This document shows positions 8,944-17,866 of a DNA stretch of 64,000 nucleotides, in pieces. Every line of letters starts with the position of its first letter. The stretch's first letter is position 1. The position numbers and the translations under genes were made by a program. The notes beneath the pieces are model-generated. The model was given only the letters and a program-made list of their open reading frames with translations, made no database searches and was not told the DNA's origin. Origin of the DNA: Polynucleobacter kasalickyi (GTDB lineage: Bacteria; Pseudomonadota; Gammaproteobacteria; Burkholderiales; Burkholderiaceae). The stretch lies in assembly GCF_900176405.1 (NCBI RefSeq), contig NZ_FWXJ01000003.1, positions 207,000-270,999 on the forward strand, in the 5' to 3' direction.

Positions 8944-9474
8944 TTGTCAAAAAAGAACCCAACTAGCTGTTTATCATCCACTTTGCTCCTCAGTTGTGTG
9001 GTTTTACTTGCGAGTTGCCAACTACTTAGCGAAACTCCAAGGGCTGTTAGTGTTCTTCAGGCGAAATCAGGCTCTAACATTCAAGGCTCGATCTCTTTTA
9101 CTCAGTCTGGCAATAATGTCCTTGTGACCGGTACCTTTTCTGGTCTAACGCCCAATTCTGAGCAAGGGATTCACATTCACGAATTTGGGGATTGCAGCGC
9201 TTTGGATGCCGCAAGTGCGGGTGGTCATTACAATCCAAATAGTTTAAAGCATGGCAAACATGATAGTTTTTCATCACATGCTGGCGATATGCCCAATTTA
9301 AAAGTGGATGCGAATGGCAATTCCTATTATCAAGCAAGCTTGAATCATGTCAGTTTAGTCGGCGAACAAAATATTCTAGGTAAATCAGTTGTAGTCCATC
9401 GTAATAAGGATGATTATGTAACTCAACCTGCTGGCAACTCCGGTGAACGTATTGGTTGTGGCATCATCCGTTAG
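8944..9474 (+). CDS. sodC: Cu,Zn superoxide dismutase, lipoprotein
   Basis: This 176-residue enzyme converts superoxide to hydrogen peroxide and oxygen in the periplasm. The signal peptide ends in a lipobox 'LLASC' (Cys25), so it should be lipid-anchored. Metal ligands are visible: His77 and His79 ('HIHEFGDC'), His95 ('SAGGHYNP'), the 'SHAGDMPNL' Zn loop with His112, and His152 ('VVVHRNKDDY'). Cys84 and Cys172 form the usual disulfide and Arg169 ('GERIGCG') is the active-site arginine. Translation starts at TTG 8944, supported by AGGA just upstream and by the full signal peptide it yields. It converges with the MgtC gene. Confidence 0.94.
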   Translation: MSKKNPTSCLSSTLLLSCVVLLASCQLLSETPRAVSVLQAKSGSNIQGSISFTQSGNNVLVTGTFSGLTPNSEQGIHIHEFGDCSALDAASAGGHYNPNSLKHGKHDSFSSHAGDMPNLKVDANGNSYYQASLNHVSLVGEQNILGKSVVVHRNKDDYVTQPAGNSGERIGCGIIR

Positions 9475-9475
9475 T

Positions 9476-9958
9476 TCAATCTTCTTCAAGATTTGAATTT
9501 TCAGAACTTTGATTGGTTTGCATCACTCGATTCGTTAGCTTTTCTAATGGACCACCAAGTAGCAAAATGAATAAAATTCCTGATAGTCCAATCATTCCTA
9601 AAGTGATTTGACCAGCGCCGAAAGAAACCCCCATCACCGCACATACCCAAATACTTGCTGCCGTCGTCAGGCCTTTTACAGAGGCATTGGTACCCCGATG
9701 GATAATCACTCCAGCACCTAAAAACCCAATCCCTGAAAGTATGCCTTGCAAGACACGACTTTGGGCTTGCGCATCACTGCCAACTATTTCTTGGATGACC
9801 AAAATTGCCAGAGCCGAACCCAATGCCACCAAACTATGCGTTCTCACTCCGGCAGATTTATGATGTATCCAACGATTCAGGCCTAAGATGGTTCCGCTAA
9901 CAATCGCCAAGAGGAGCCTGAGAACAACCTCATGAATAGGGAGTGTAATTTCAAACAT
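9476..9958 (-). CDS. MgtC/SapB family membrane protein
   Basis: The 160-residue protein has four or five hydrophobic segments and the MgtC signature 'HKSAGVRTHSLVALGSA', plus 'GILSGIGFLGAGVI' and 'KGLTTAASIWVCA'. Family members are inner-membrane proteins linked to low-Mg2+ or acid adaptation and to modulation of the F-type ATP synthase. This one lacks the C-terminal cytoplasmic ACT-like domain of pathogen MgtC, so it is the short SapB-like form. Its start codon overlaps the stop of the ParB-like gene (TAATG), implying translational coupling. Confidence 0.88.
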   Translation of the reverse strand: MFEITLPIHEVVLRLLLAIVSGTILGLNRWIHHKSAGVRTHSLVALGSALAILVIQEIVGSDAQAQSRVLQGILSGIGFLGAGVIIHRGTNASVKGLTTAASIWVCAVMGVSFGAGQITLGMIGLSGILFILLLGGPLEKLTNRVMQTNQSSENSNLEED

Positions 9959-10578
9959 TATTTTTCCTCTTTAACACCAGCCCAACCGGGCAAATAAGAT
10001 GCTTCTGTTTTTTTTGCTAAATCCAAAGCAGTTTGAATCGCCTTTTCCATCGAGCTCTCAATTGTTTTGAGTTTAATATGTAAACGAAAATAATCTGCCC
10101 ACATAAACTCGGCAAATGGCGTATTTTGCTTCGCATAAGCTCCTTGGTTTCTTGCTAAGCCTGCCAAACTGCGATACGGATCATCTTTCAAATCGGCAAC
10201 CATTTTAGGTAATGCTTGATACTCCAATCGATTTCCTTCTCCATCATAGGGGTGAACCCATTGCGAAAATTCCATCACTTTCCAAAAGGTTTGTATGTCC
10301 AACCAGGACAAATCTTTTAGAACCGTCAACATGACACTCTTTTGTCCCTCTTGATGAAGCGCTAAACCTAAATGATGGTGATCAACAATGTAATATTTAT
10401 TACCTGGTCCAATGACACTAGGGAACCAATGTGAGTCAATTAAGTCTGCTCTCTTTTTAGGGTTTAGGCTAGCCCACTCTTTTCTTTTTAAATGAACTTC
10501 CTGATAACCCACTGTAGCTTGAGTTGGCAAAATTTCCTCTAATGAAACTTTGACGAGATGGTGATGAACAGGATGCAT
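9958..10578 (-). CDS. ParB-like nuclease-fold protein (ParBc_2 type)
   Basis: This 206-residue cytoplasmic protein resembles the 'putative ParB-like nuclease' family. The N-terminal half holds the ParB/sulfiredoxin-type core with 'LPTQATVGYQEVHLKR' (the substrate-loop strand) and 'YYIVDHHHLGLALHQEG' (the His-rich motif that replaces the GxxR box of true ParB). No helix-turn-helix domain follows, so chromosome partitioning is unlikely. It overlaps the MgtC gene by one base. Molecular role unknown. Confidence 0.75.
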   Translation of the reverse strand: MHPVHHHLVKVSLEEILPTQATVGYQEVHLKRKEWASLNPKKRADLIDSHWFPSVIGPGNKYYIVDHHHLGLALHQEGQKSVMLTVLKDLSWLDIQTFWKVMEFSQWVHPYDGEGNRLEYQALPKMVADLKDDPYRSLAGLARNQGAYAKQNTPFAEFMWADYFRLHIKLKTIESSMEKAIQTALDLAKKTEASYLPGWAGVKEEK

Positions 10579-10623
10579 AGTGACCTTTCAAAGACTTCAA
10601 TAACAGCTCATGAATGAGTTTTT

Positions 10624-12081
10624 TTAATCGCATTGCCCTTCGGGTGCAAGCACAGCCCATGGTATACGAACTTCAGAATAAAGGTTGTTTTTCGGTATCA
10701 CAATAGGGGGTTGCAACTGAGCTTTCGGAAATTGATTAAGTTCTTTAGGGCTCGGTGTAATCATCGCCATGCCACAGTTTCTTACCTGACTAGGGAGTAC
10801 CCAAGGAGCTAACTGGTAATCAGCTTGGGTGAACACATAAATTTTTCCAGGGTTAAATAAACTCACAAAACCTGCTTCCCACTCCCCCCCCGCAACAATT
10901 CTGAGAGGGGCGTGAGGATACAAAATTTGCCAACTTTCAAGAACCTTTTGCGCAATTTCAGGGGCAGGATAATTGCCTCTATTGGAGTTTTTATTGATCG
11001 TTGATTTACCGATATAGACAGCACCCAAAATGAATTGAATCAAAATAAAAATAATCAGAAATTTCTTTTGAAACAAATGAACTAGTCGACCCCTTAAAAA
11101 ATAAACGATCACAATCGTCACCATTGGCAACATAGGGGTTACCCAACGATAGTAAAGTGGCACCCAAAATCCTACGATGCAAGATAATAAAAATGGGCCC
11201 AAGCCTAAAAAGATGAGGAATTGTTGATCCTTTAAAATCTTGGCTGCACTCGGATTGATTTGGGACATATGAAGATCCGAAATTCTCCATTTGACGCAAC
11301 AGTAAATTGCTGCAATCCATAAAAATAAGTGCGCAAGAAAAGCATTTCCAAGATAGTCAGCTAGTGAAGCCAAGTTACTGCTAGATTGATCTAGTTCATT
11401 AAAACGTTCGGAGACATAATGAAAAGGCATGAAGTCATGCTGTGTTAACCACCATAAATGCGGTCCAAAAACAAGTAGAAATCCAATGGATGCAAAGACG
11501 AGAAGTTGCCAATTAAATTGTTGTCGCCATGCTTTTGAAAACACAATCAGTAATAGGGCACAGGGCACAATAAAGGCTGCCGTATATTTTGATAAAGCAT
11601 TAAGCCCCATCACTACACCCATTAAAAAAGCCACGCTGAAAGATTTTTTTTCTAAAGTCGCATACAAAAAAACTAGGCTCAACGCCCAAAATGGCATTTG
11701 GATTTGATTGTGATTAAAGTCGGTAGACCATAAATGGCAGTAAATGGTAAGAGCATAAAGAAATAAAGCAACAATCGCTTCTTTTTCTCCTAAAAATTGG
11801 TTTGCTAACCATGCAACGGCATAATAAGTAGCAGCAATGGAAATACTTCCACAGAGGAAAAGTGAAAGCATATTTTTCCCAACAATTGCTTGAACAACAG
11901 CCACAATCCAAGTTGGCATTGGTGGGTGTTTATAAAACCCCCACTCCCAACTCAGACTCCAACCATACATTTCTGTAGCATCTAAAGGAGGGGCGTGATG
12001 CGAGACCCATGGTACGAGGGTCCAAAAAATGAGTTGAAATAGGATGAGTCCCCAAGTAAAACGTTTTATTAACGGTGACAC
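10624..12081 (-). CDS. Glycosyltransferase family 39 (ArnT/PMT-like) membrane protein
   Basis: The 485-residue integral membrane protein has about ten to twelve hydrophobic spans. The first periplasmic loop carries 'PLDATEMYGWS' and 'GFYKHPPMPTW', corresponding to the acidic catalytic motif and HPP motif of GT39/GT83 enzymes, which move a sugar from a polyprenyl-phosphate donor to an outer acceptor such as lipid A. The start is GTG at 12081 with AGG upstream. It lies 45 bp upstream of the ParB-like gene on the same strand. The acceptor and sugar cannot be read from sequence. Confidence 0.85.
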   Translation of the reverse strand: MSPLIKRFTWGLILFQLIFWTLVPWVSHHAPPLDATEMYGWSLSWEWGFYKHPPMPTWIVAVVQAIVGKNMLSLFLCGSISIAATYYAVAWLANQFLGEKEAIVALFLYALTIYCHLWSTDFNHNQIQMPFWALSLVFLYATLEKKSFSVAFLMGVVMGLNALSKYTAAFIVPCALLLIVFSKAWRQQFNWQLLVFASIGFLLVFGPHLWWLTQHDFMPFHYVSERFNELDQSSSNLASLADYLGNAFLAHLFLWIAAIYCCVKWRISDLHMSQINPSAAKILKDQQFLIFLGLGPFLLSCIVGFWVPLYYRWVTPMLPMVTIVIVYFLRGRLVHLFQKKFLIIFILIQFILGAVYIGKSTINKNSNRGNYPAPEIAQKVLESWQILYPHAPLRIVAGGEWEAGFVSLFNPGKIYVFTQADYQLAPWVLPSQVRNCGMAMITPSPKELNQFPKAQLQPPIVIPKNNLYSEVRIPWAVLAPEGQCD

Positions 12082-12206
12082 AAGTAACCTTAATGAAATA
12101 AAGAATGCTTTATGGTTAATTGAAATTATTTCGCTACAATCAAATTAACAGTATGTTGATAGTTTAACCGTTGAAAACACATATTTTTATCCTTTTTTGA
12201 GACAAA

Positions 12207-13469
12207 ATGAATCCAAGTCACATTGAAATTATTGCAAGTGCAATCTTTGGCATTGCCATCATCCATACCTTTTCGACTTCTTTCTTTATAAAGCTCTCAA
12301 AAAGTCACCCTCAACATGCTGGGCTATTTCATCTATTAGGTGAAGTTGAAGTTGTTTTTGGTTTTTGGGCACTGGTTTTGGTTTTAGCTTTATCACTTTT
12401 GCAAAGCTCAAAAGATGCAGTTCATTTTGTTGAAGGTCAAAATTACACAGAGGCCCTATTTGTTTTTGCTGTGATGGTTGTGGCCGCCAGTAAACCGATT
12501 CTTACTTTTGCCAACACTGGAATCAATGGGGCTGCCAAATTAGTTGCGCAATTTACCCCCATTCCTTTAAATACCGTTATTTTCTTTCTAAGTTTATCGA
12601 TCGTACCGTTAATGGGCTCATTGATTACTGAGCCTGCAGCGATGACTTTGGCAGCTCTGTTATTACGTGATAGATTTTATAAAGTGGGATTGCCCGTTAA
12701 ATTTCAATACGCAATTATTGGGGTACTTTTTGTCAATATTTCGATTGGTGGCACGCTCACGAACTTTGCCGCCCCGCCCGTACTAATGGTTGCTTCTGCT
12801 TGGGAATGGTCGACCCCTTTTATGTTCACGCATTTTGGTGACAGAGCCGCCTTAGCCGTTTTTGTGAACTCCTTAATAATTACTATTATCTTTCGTAAAC
12901 AAATTCCTAAAGAATTTAAAGAAGCTCCCGCAGAAAGCATGCCCTTAGCAGTTATCTTTGTACACTTATTATTTTTAGCTGGCGTCGTTATTTTCGCGCA
13001 CTATCCGGCTGTTTTTTTATGGCTATTTTTGTTTTTTCTTGGTTTTACTACCGCCTATTCAAAATATCAAAACCCCTTGATTCTGCGTGAAGCATTATTG
13101 GTTGCGTTCTTTTTGGCTGGACTAGTTGTTTTAGGCAGTTTACAAAAATGGTGGTTACAACCTGTTTTAGAAAGCATGACGCCGACGGTAGCTTTCTATG
13201 GCACCGCTGCCCTCACTGGCCTCACTGATAATGCGGCATTAACTTATCTGGGGTCCTTGGTGGAAGGTACTACTCAGGAATTTAGGGTCGCGCTAGTAGC
13301 TGGTGCAGTAACAGGTGGGGGTCTTACGGTGATTGCGAATGCGCCTAACCCAGCTGGTTTGTCCATCTTACGCGAATACTTTACAGGGAAGGTAGTAAAC
13401 CCCACGTATCTATTTGTAGCAGCTATTATTCCTACTTTAGTGGCTGTTATTGCCTTTAGATTCATCTAA
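12207..13469 (+). CDS. Putative Na+/H+ antiporter (Na_H_antiport_3-like)
   Basis: This 420-residue protein has about eleven predicted membrane segments and matches the family annotated as putative Na+/H+ antiporters. Conserved-looking polar stretches within membrane regions include 'SLITEPAAMTLAALLLRDRF', 'GGTLTNFAAPP' and 'LTGLTDNAALTYLGSL'. These repeat an Asn/Thr/Asp pattern consistent with an inverted-repeat transporter of the ion-transporter superfamily. ATG 12207 is preceded by GAGA. It is divergent from the GT39 gene across a 125-bp gap and followed by a separate promoter for miaB. Substrate is by family label only. Confidence 0.75.
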   Translation: MNPSHIEIIASAIFGIAIIHTFSTSFFIKLSKSHPQHAGLFHLLGEVEVVFGFWALVLVLALSLLQSSKDAVHFVEGQNYTEALFVFAVMVVAASKPILTFANTGINGAAKLVAQFTPIPLNTVIFFLSLSIVPLMGSLITEPAAMTLAALLLRDRFYKVGLPVKFQYAIIGVLFVNISIGGTLTNFAAPPVLMVASAWEWSTPFMFTHFGDRAALAVFVNSLIITIIFRKQIPKEFKEAPAESMPLAVIFVHLLFLAGVVIFAHYPAVFLWLFLFFLGFTTAYSKYQNPLILREALLVAFFLAGLVVLGSLQKWWLQPVLESMTPTVAFYGTAALTGLTDNAALTYLGSLVEGTTQEFRVALVAGAVTGGGLTVIANAPNPAGLSILREYFTGKVVNPTYLFVAAIIPTLVAVIAFRFI

Positions 13470-13488
13470 GTGCAATTTCTTCCACTAT

Positions 13489-13517
13489 TTGTTCAAATCA
13501 ATGTAGCCTGTTAGAAT
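13489..13517 (+). promoter_or_regulatory. Candidate sigma-70 promoter for miaB operon
   Basis: TTGTTC at 13489-13494 and TAGAAT at 13512-13517 are separated by 17 bp. The -10 box matches consensus at five of six positions, the -35 at only three. The predicted start near 13524 gives a leader of about 38 bases before miaB. No terminator is visible after the antiporter gene. Confidence 0.4.
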
Positions 13518-13561
13518 ATACGTTTGCCCCCAGTTTGAACTACTGAGAACGGCCCTACGAT

Positions 13562-14908
13562 ATGAAAAAAGTATTTATTAAAACCTTTGGTTGCCAAATG
13601 AACGAGTATGACTCGGAAAAAATGGCAGATGTATTAGAGTCACAAAGTGGCTACACACCAACTGACAACCTTGATGAAGCGGATATGGTATTGCTCAATA
13701 CTTGTTCTATCCGTGAAAAAGCCCAAGATAAAGTTTTCTCCGATTTGGGTAGGCTAAGAGACTTAAAAAGCCAAAAACCTAACTTAATTATTGGTGTGGG
13801 CGGTTGTGTGGCGAGCCAAGAGGGTAAACAAATTGTGAACCGCGCACCCTATGTTGATTTGGTTTTTGGGCCACAAACACTTCACCGACTTCCTGCTTTA
13901 ATTAATGAGCGTCAACGATCTGGACGTTCGCAGGTTGATATTAGCTTTCCTGAAATTGAAAAATTCGATCACTTACCACCCGCTCGCAAAGATGGTGGAG
14001 CTGCGTTTGTATCCATCATGGAAGGTTGCTCAAAGTATTGTACTTATTGCGTTGTTCCTTTTACCAGGGGCGAGGAAGTTTCAAGGCCGTTCGAAGATGT
14101 ATTAGTCGAAGTTTCAGGATTGGCTCAACAAGGTGTTTGTGAAATCACTTTACTTGGTCAAAATGTGAATGCCTACTTAGGCAAGGTCAATGATCAAGCC
14201 GAGTTAGCTGATTTTGCGATGTTACTAGAGTATATTTCTGAAATTCCTGGGATTGAAAGAATTCGTTACACCACAAGTCATCCAAAAGAATTTACTTCAC
14301 GTCTAATTCAAGCACATGCCACCTTACCTAAACTAGTGAACCATTTGCACTTACCTGTACAGCATGGCTCTGACAAAATTTTAATGGCGATGAAGCGTGG
14401 CTATACTAGTCTTGAATATAAAAGCATCATCCGGAAAATTCGCCAAGTAAAGCCGAATATTCCAATTTCAAGTGACTTTATCGTGGGCTTCCCAGGTGAA
14501 ACCGATGAAGATTTTTTACAACTCATGAAGTTGGTTGAAGATATTAAGTTTGATAATAGCTACTGTTTTATTTTCAGTGCAAGGCCAGGTACTCCCGCTG
14601 CTAATTTGAAGGATGATATTCCACGCGAAGTAAAAGTAAGGCGCCTTCAAGAGTTAACGAGCCTCATTGATGAACATATTCTTGCCATTAGCAAATCGAT
14701 GATTGGTGCAACGGAGCGTGTCATGATTGAAGGCATGGCGAGAGATGGTCAAAAATTACAAGGTCGTACGGAAAACAATCGCGTTGTAAATATCGATTTA
14801 CCGGCAGATACCAATGCGCAAAGGTTAATTGGTAAGATGACTACCGTCTTATTTACTGATGCCTTAGCTCACTCACTTAAAGGTGAGTTGGTGCTAAAGC
14901 TTTCTTAA
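13562..14908 (+). CDS. miaB: tRNA-2-methylthio-N6-dimethylallyladenosine synthase
   Basis: MiaB is a radical-SAM enzyme that adds a methylthio group to i6A37 of tRNAs reading U-starting codons. The 448-residue protein has the UPF0004 domain with cluster-binding Cys11, Cys48 ('NTCSIREKA') and Cys82 ('GGCVASQ'). It also has the radical-SAM motif '[15 protein letters not shown]' (about 156-170) and a C-terminal TRAM domain including '[12 protein letters not shown]'. Length and order are normal. It leads the plus-strand run miaB-ybeY-corC-lnt. The ybeY start follows its stop by 7 bases, with no phoH/ybeZ between. Confidence 0.97.
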   Translation: MKKVFIKTFGCQMNEYDSEKMADVLESQSGYTPTDNLDEADMVLLNTCSIREKAQDKVFSDLGRLRDLKSQKPNLIIGVGGCVASQEGKQIVNRAPYVDLVFGPQTLHRLPALINERQRSGRSQVDISFPEIEKFDHLPPARKDGGAAFVSIMEGCSKYCTYCVVPFTRGEEVSRPFEDVLVEVSGLAQQGVCEITLLGQNVNAYLGKVNDQAELADFAMLLEYISEIPGIERIRYTTSHPKEFTSRLIQAHATLPKLVNHLHLPVQHGSDKILMAMKRGYTSLEYKSIIRKIRQVKPNIPISSDFIVGFPGETDEDFLQLMKLVEDIKFDNSYCFIFSARPGTPAANLKDDIPREVKVRRLQELTSLIDEHILAISKSMIGATERVMIEGMARDGQKLQGRTENNRVVNIDLPADTNAQRLIGKMTTVLFTDALAHSLKGELVLKLS

Positions 14909-14915
14909 AATCTCC

Positions 14916-15386
14916 ATGCCCAGCCAAAAATATCTCGTTAATACCCAATTTGCATCCACTGCGATACAAAACAAGTGGGAACCACTCCTTGCCAATGCTC
15001 AATTAAAAAAATGGATCAAGGCAGCATGTAAATTACCCTTTGAATTTACGCTACGCTTAGTGAATGCGAAAGAAGGTCTTGCGCTCAATCAAGCCTATCG
15101 TGATGGTGACCATGCTACCAATATCTTAACTTTCTCGTTAAATGATGAGGATAGTGATCTGACAAAAGATACTATCTTGGCAGATTTTGTATTTTGTATG
15201 CCAGTCATCGAAAAGGAAGCAAAGGCTCAGGGCAAAGAAGTCCTGCATCACTTTATTCATTTATTGGTTCATGGTGTTTTACATGCTCAAGGCTTTGATC
15301 ATGAGGATCCTATTGAAGCAGAGGCAATGGAAGCGCTTGAAATTGCCATTTTGCACAGATTAAAATTAGAAAATCCTTATATCTGA
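14916..15386 (+). CDS. ybeY: Endoribonuclease YbeY (rRNA maturation, 16S 3' end)
   Basis: This 156-residue zinc endoribonuclease takes part in 16S rRNA 3'-end maturation and ribosome quality control. The defining metal site H-x3-H-x5-H is present as 'HLLVHGVLHAQGFDH' near residues 119-133. 'NQAYRDGDHATNILTFSLN' is the conserved strand-loop of the family (usual form R-x-x-D-x-x-T-D-V-L-S-F). It sits between miaB and corC. In most relatives phoH/ybeZ precedes it. Confidence 0.94.
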   Translation: MPSQKYLVNTQFASTAIQNKWEPLLANAQLKKWIKAACKLPFEFTLRLVNAKEGLALNQAYRDGDHATNILTFSLNDEDSDLTKDTILADFVFCMPVIEKEAKAQGKEVLHHFIHLLVHGVLHAQGFDHEDPIEAEAMEALEIAILHRLKLENPYI

Positions 15387-15411
15387 CACTTATATCAGTT
15401 ACCCTATATAG

Positions 15412-16254
15412 ATGACCGACTCAGACCCTAAAAGTTTTTTTAATCGCCTAGCGAACCTTTTGTATTCCAAACCTGAAACTCAGGCTGAAAAGCGTAAAGA
15501 GTTGCTGGAAACTTTACGACTTGCCAAATCAGAAGGTTTAATCGACTCTGATGCCCTTTCGATGATTGAAGGTGTTTTCCAAGTCAGTGAACTTACTGTT
15601 AAAGATATTTTGCTGCCACGGGCACAAATTGACTGGGTAGATATCCAAGATCCTATTGATGTGATTGTGCCCTCAGTCATTGAAGCTGCCCACTCTCGTT
15701 TTCCAGTCTTTGAAGGCAATCGAGATAATGTCATCGGCATCCTACTTGCGAAAGACCTTTTGCGTCAGGCCGTGGATAAAGATTTTAATTTACGAGATTG
15801 GCTAAGGCCTGCTGTCTTTATCCCAGACTCAAAACCCCTCGGTGTTTTACTCAAAGATTTTAGAAGTAATCGTAATCATTTAGCTATCGTCGTAGATGAA
15901 TATGGTGGGGTCGCTGGAATTGTAACGATTGAGGATGTGTTAGAACAAATCGTTGGTGATATTGAAGATGAACACGATATTGATGATGAAGCAGATAACA
16001 TCGTTTCCACATCCGATGGGAAGTTCCGTATTCGGGGTATGACAAGTCTTGAACAAATCAATGAAGTACTTGGCACTGACTTTATCGATGAGGATATTGA
16101 TACGATTGCTGGTTTAGTAATTCAACAAGTGGGCAGGGTTCCCAAACGTGGCGACATCATTGAAATCGGCGAGTTGGTCTGTGAAATCCAACGTGCGGAT
16201 CCACGTCAGATTCACATCTTAGTCATCCATAAAAAGCCTTCCCCCAGTCTGTAA
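15412..16254 (+). CDS. corC: HlyC/CorC family protein (CBS pair plus CorC domain)
   Basis: The 280-residue soluble protein has two CBS domains (about 70-190; 'VKDILLPRAQIDWVD' and 'FPVFEGNRDNVIGILLAKDL' open the first) and a C-terminal CorC_HlyC transporter-associated domain ('FRIRGMTSLEQINEVLGTDF'). CorC was linked to Mg2+/Co2+ efflux with CorA; the cytosolic form is probably regulatory. It is followed directly (0-bp gap) by lnt, the conserved ybeX-lnt arrangement. An acidic stretch around 183-200 ('DIEDEHDIDDEADN') is typical. Confidence 0.92.
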   Translation: MTDSDPKSFFNRLANLLYSKPETQAEKRKELLETLRLAKSEGLIDSDALSMIEGVFQVSELTVKDILLPRAQIDWVDIQDPIDVIVPSVIEAAHSRFPVFEGNRDNVIGILLAKDLLRQAVDKDFNLRDWLRPAVFIPDSKPLGVLLKDFRSNRNHLAIVVDEYGGVAGIVTIEDVLEQIVGDIEDEHDIDDEADNIVSTSDGKFRIRGMTSLEQINEVLGTDFIDEDIDTIAGLVIQQVGRVPKRGDIIEIGELVCEIQRADPRQIHILVIHKKPSPSL

Positions 16255-17775
16255 ATGCTATCTTACAGAGCCTATCTTTTTTCCTTTCTCATCGGTGTAT
16301 CAACGGCCGCTGTCGGTAACTTTAGCCATGCAGCCTGGTGGCAAATGTTATTACTCGCTTTATTTTGGCGACAAATACATCATCATCATTTCCATGGTCT
16401 TAAAACGCAAGTTTATTTAGGTTGGCTCTTTGGCCTCGGATATTTCTGCCAAGGTATTTGGTGGTTGTATGTCAGCATGCACGATATAGGCGGTATGCCC
16501 TCCCTCATGGCGGCAGGCGGAGTCTTGCTGTTATCTGCATTTTTAGCACTATTTCCAACACTTGCGGTAGCTCTTGGGGCAAGATTTTATAACCAATCCA
16601 ATAGTGCGATTGCCTGGGCCAGTGCTTGGACCATCGCCGAATGGTTACGAGGAAATATCCTAACTGGGTTTCCTTGGATTGGCTTTGGTGATGCTCAAAT
16701 CAACGGGCCCTTTCAAGGCTTAATCCCCATCTTTGGCGTATTAGGTGCTACCTTTGCAACGATTTGGGGTGCTTATAAAATTGGTAGTGCTCCAGGTCGA
16801 ATTTTTCTCCCTTTATTTTCTTTAGGCTTCGCTATAGCCATTTGCTCATTCTTCGAGGGCATCGAGTTTACAAAGCCGGTTGGGAAAATGTTAGAAGTAC
16901 GATTATTGCAAGGTAACTTTCCTCAAACGATGCAGTACGATCCAGCCGCAATCAACCGGCAAAACAATTATTATTTCAATGGTTATTTAAATAAAGCAGC
17001 TGATCTAACAGTCGGTCCCGAAACAGCCATCACTTTAGCCGAAAATCAAATTCCAAAAGATTGGGAAGATCGTTTACAAAACTATCTCAATGAAACGAAG
17101 GGATATGTTTTGACCGGAGTCATTGGGGCCAAAGGGGATCAGTACTCTAATCGAGCTAAAGCTTATGGTCCAAATGGGGAGTCCTACAGTTATGACAAAT
17201 CCCACTTAGTCCCTTTTGGCGAATATATTCCTCCTGGTTTCGAATGGTTTGTACGTGCAATTAAAGCTCCACTATCTCAATTCACGATGGGTTCAAATGA
17301 ACAAGCGCATTTGACTATCAAAAGATCTGATGAACCAGATATTTCTGCGGTGGTGATGATTTGTTATGAGGACGTATTTGGTGCAGAAATAGCTCAGAGA
17401 ATCCGTAAGTTTCCTGCAAACCCTCCTAATTTACTCATTAACTTAACCAACCTTGCCTGGTTTGGGAATACCTCCGCGCCTTGGCAACACTTAAGGTTGG
17501 CACAACTTCGCTCCCTAGAGACCGGCTTACCCACCATCAGGTCAACGAACACTGGGGTCACTGCAATTATTAATGATCAAGGTCGAGTTGTTGCACAACT
17601 ACCCGTTTTTAATGAGGGCGTATTAACCGGTTCTGTTCAAGCTAGAAATGGCATCACACCCTATGTTCAATTCGGTGATATGCCCATTTTACTTTTATCC
17701 ATTATGACTCTCGTGATTGGTTGGCGAAAAAAGAAACTGTTGAGTACCATGAGTACTCAGACAAAAGTTCTGTGA
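16255..17775 (+). CDS. lnt: Apolipoprotein N-acyltransferase
   Basis: Lnt transfers a third acyl chain from phospholipid to the N-terminal Cys of diacylated lipoproteins in the inner membrane, completing lipoprotein maturation. The 506-residue protein has about six N-terminal membrane spans, then a periplasmic nitrilase domain. Its catalytic triad is recognisable: Glu in 'VGPETAITL', Lys in 'YDKSHLVPFGEY' and Cys in 'VMICYEDVFG'. A last membrane span precedes the basic tail. The start is the base right after the corC stop. Its likely clients in the window include lipoprotein SodC. Confidence 0.96.
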   Translation: MLSYRAYLFSFLIGVSTAAVGNFSHAAWWQMLLLALFWRQIHHHHFHGLKTQVYLGWLFGLGYFCQGIWWLYVSMHDIGGMPSLMAAGGVLLLSAFLALFPTLAVALGARFYNQSNSAIAWASAWTIAEWLRGNILTGFPWIGFGDAQINGPFQGLIPIFGVLGATFATIWGAYKIGSAPGRIFLPLFSLGFAIAICSFFEGIEFTKPVGKMLEVRLLQGNFPQTMQYDPAAINRQNNYYFNGYLNKAADLTVGPETAITLAENQIPKDWEDRLQNYLNETKGYVLTGVIGAKGDQYSNRAKAYGPNGESYSYDKSHLVPFGEYIPPGFEWFVRAIKAPLSQFTMGSNEQAHLTIKRSDEPDISAVVMICYEDVFGAEIAQRIRKFPANPPNLLINLTNLAWFGNTSAPWQHLRLAQLRSLETGLPTIRSTNTGVTAIINDQGRVVAQLPVFNEGVLTGSVQARNGITPYVQFGDMPILLLSIMTLVIGWRKKKLLSTMSTQTKVL

Positions 17776-17866
17776 AGCAAAAAGCAAGGCGTTTCTTGAC
17801 GGACGAGCCATCCTTCTCCTGAACGACGAGGATTTACTGACAAACTCTTGTTAAAATAAACACATT

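Noticed and set aside
11006..11320. 104-codon frame inside the GT39 gene
   Set aside because: Same-strand shadow of a membrane-protein gene whose main frame has clear family motifs.
17776..17866. TTGACG and TAAAAT boxes between lnt and glyQ as a promoter
   Set aside because: The boxes are not at a usable distance from each other; each alone is weak evidence in AT-rich DNA.
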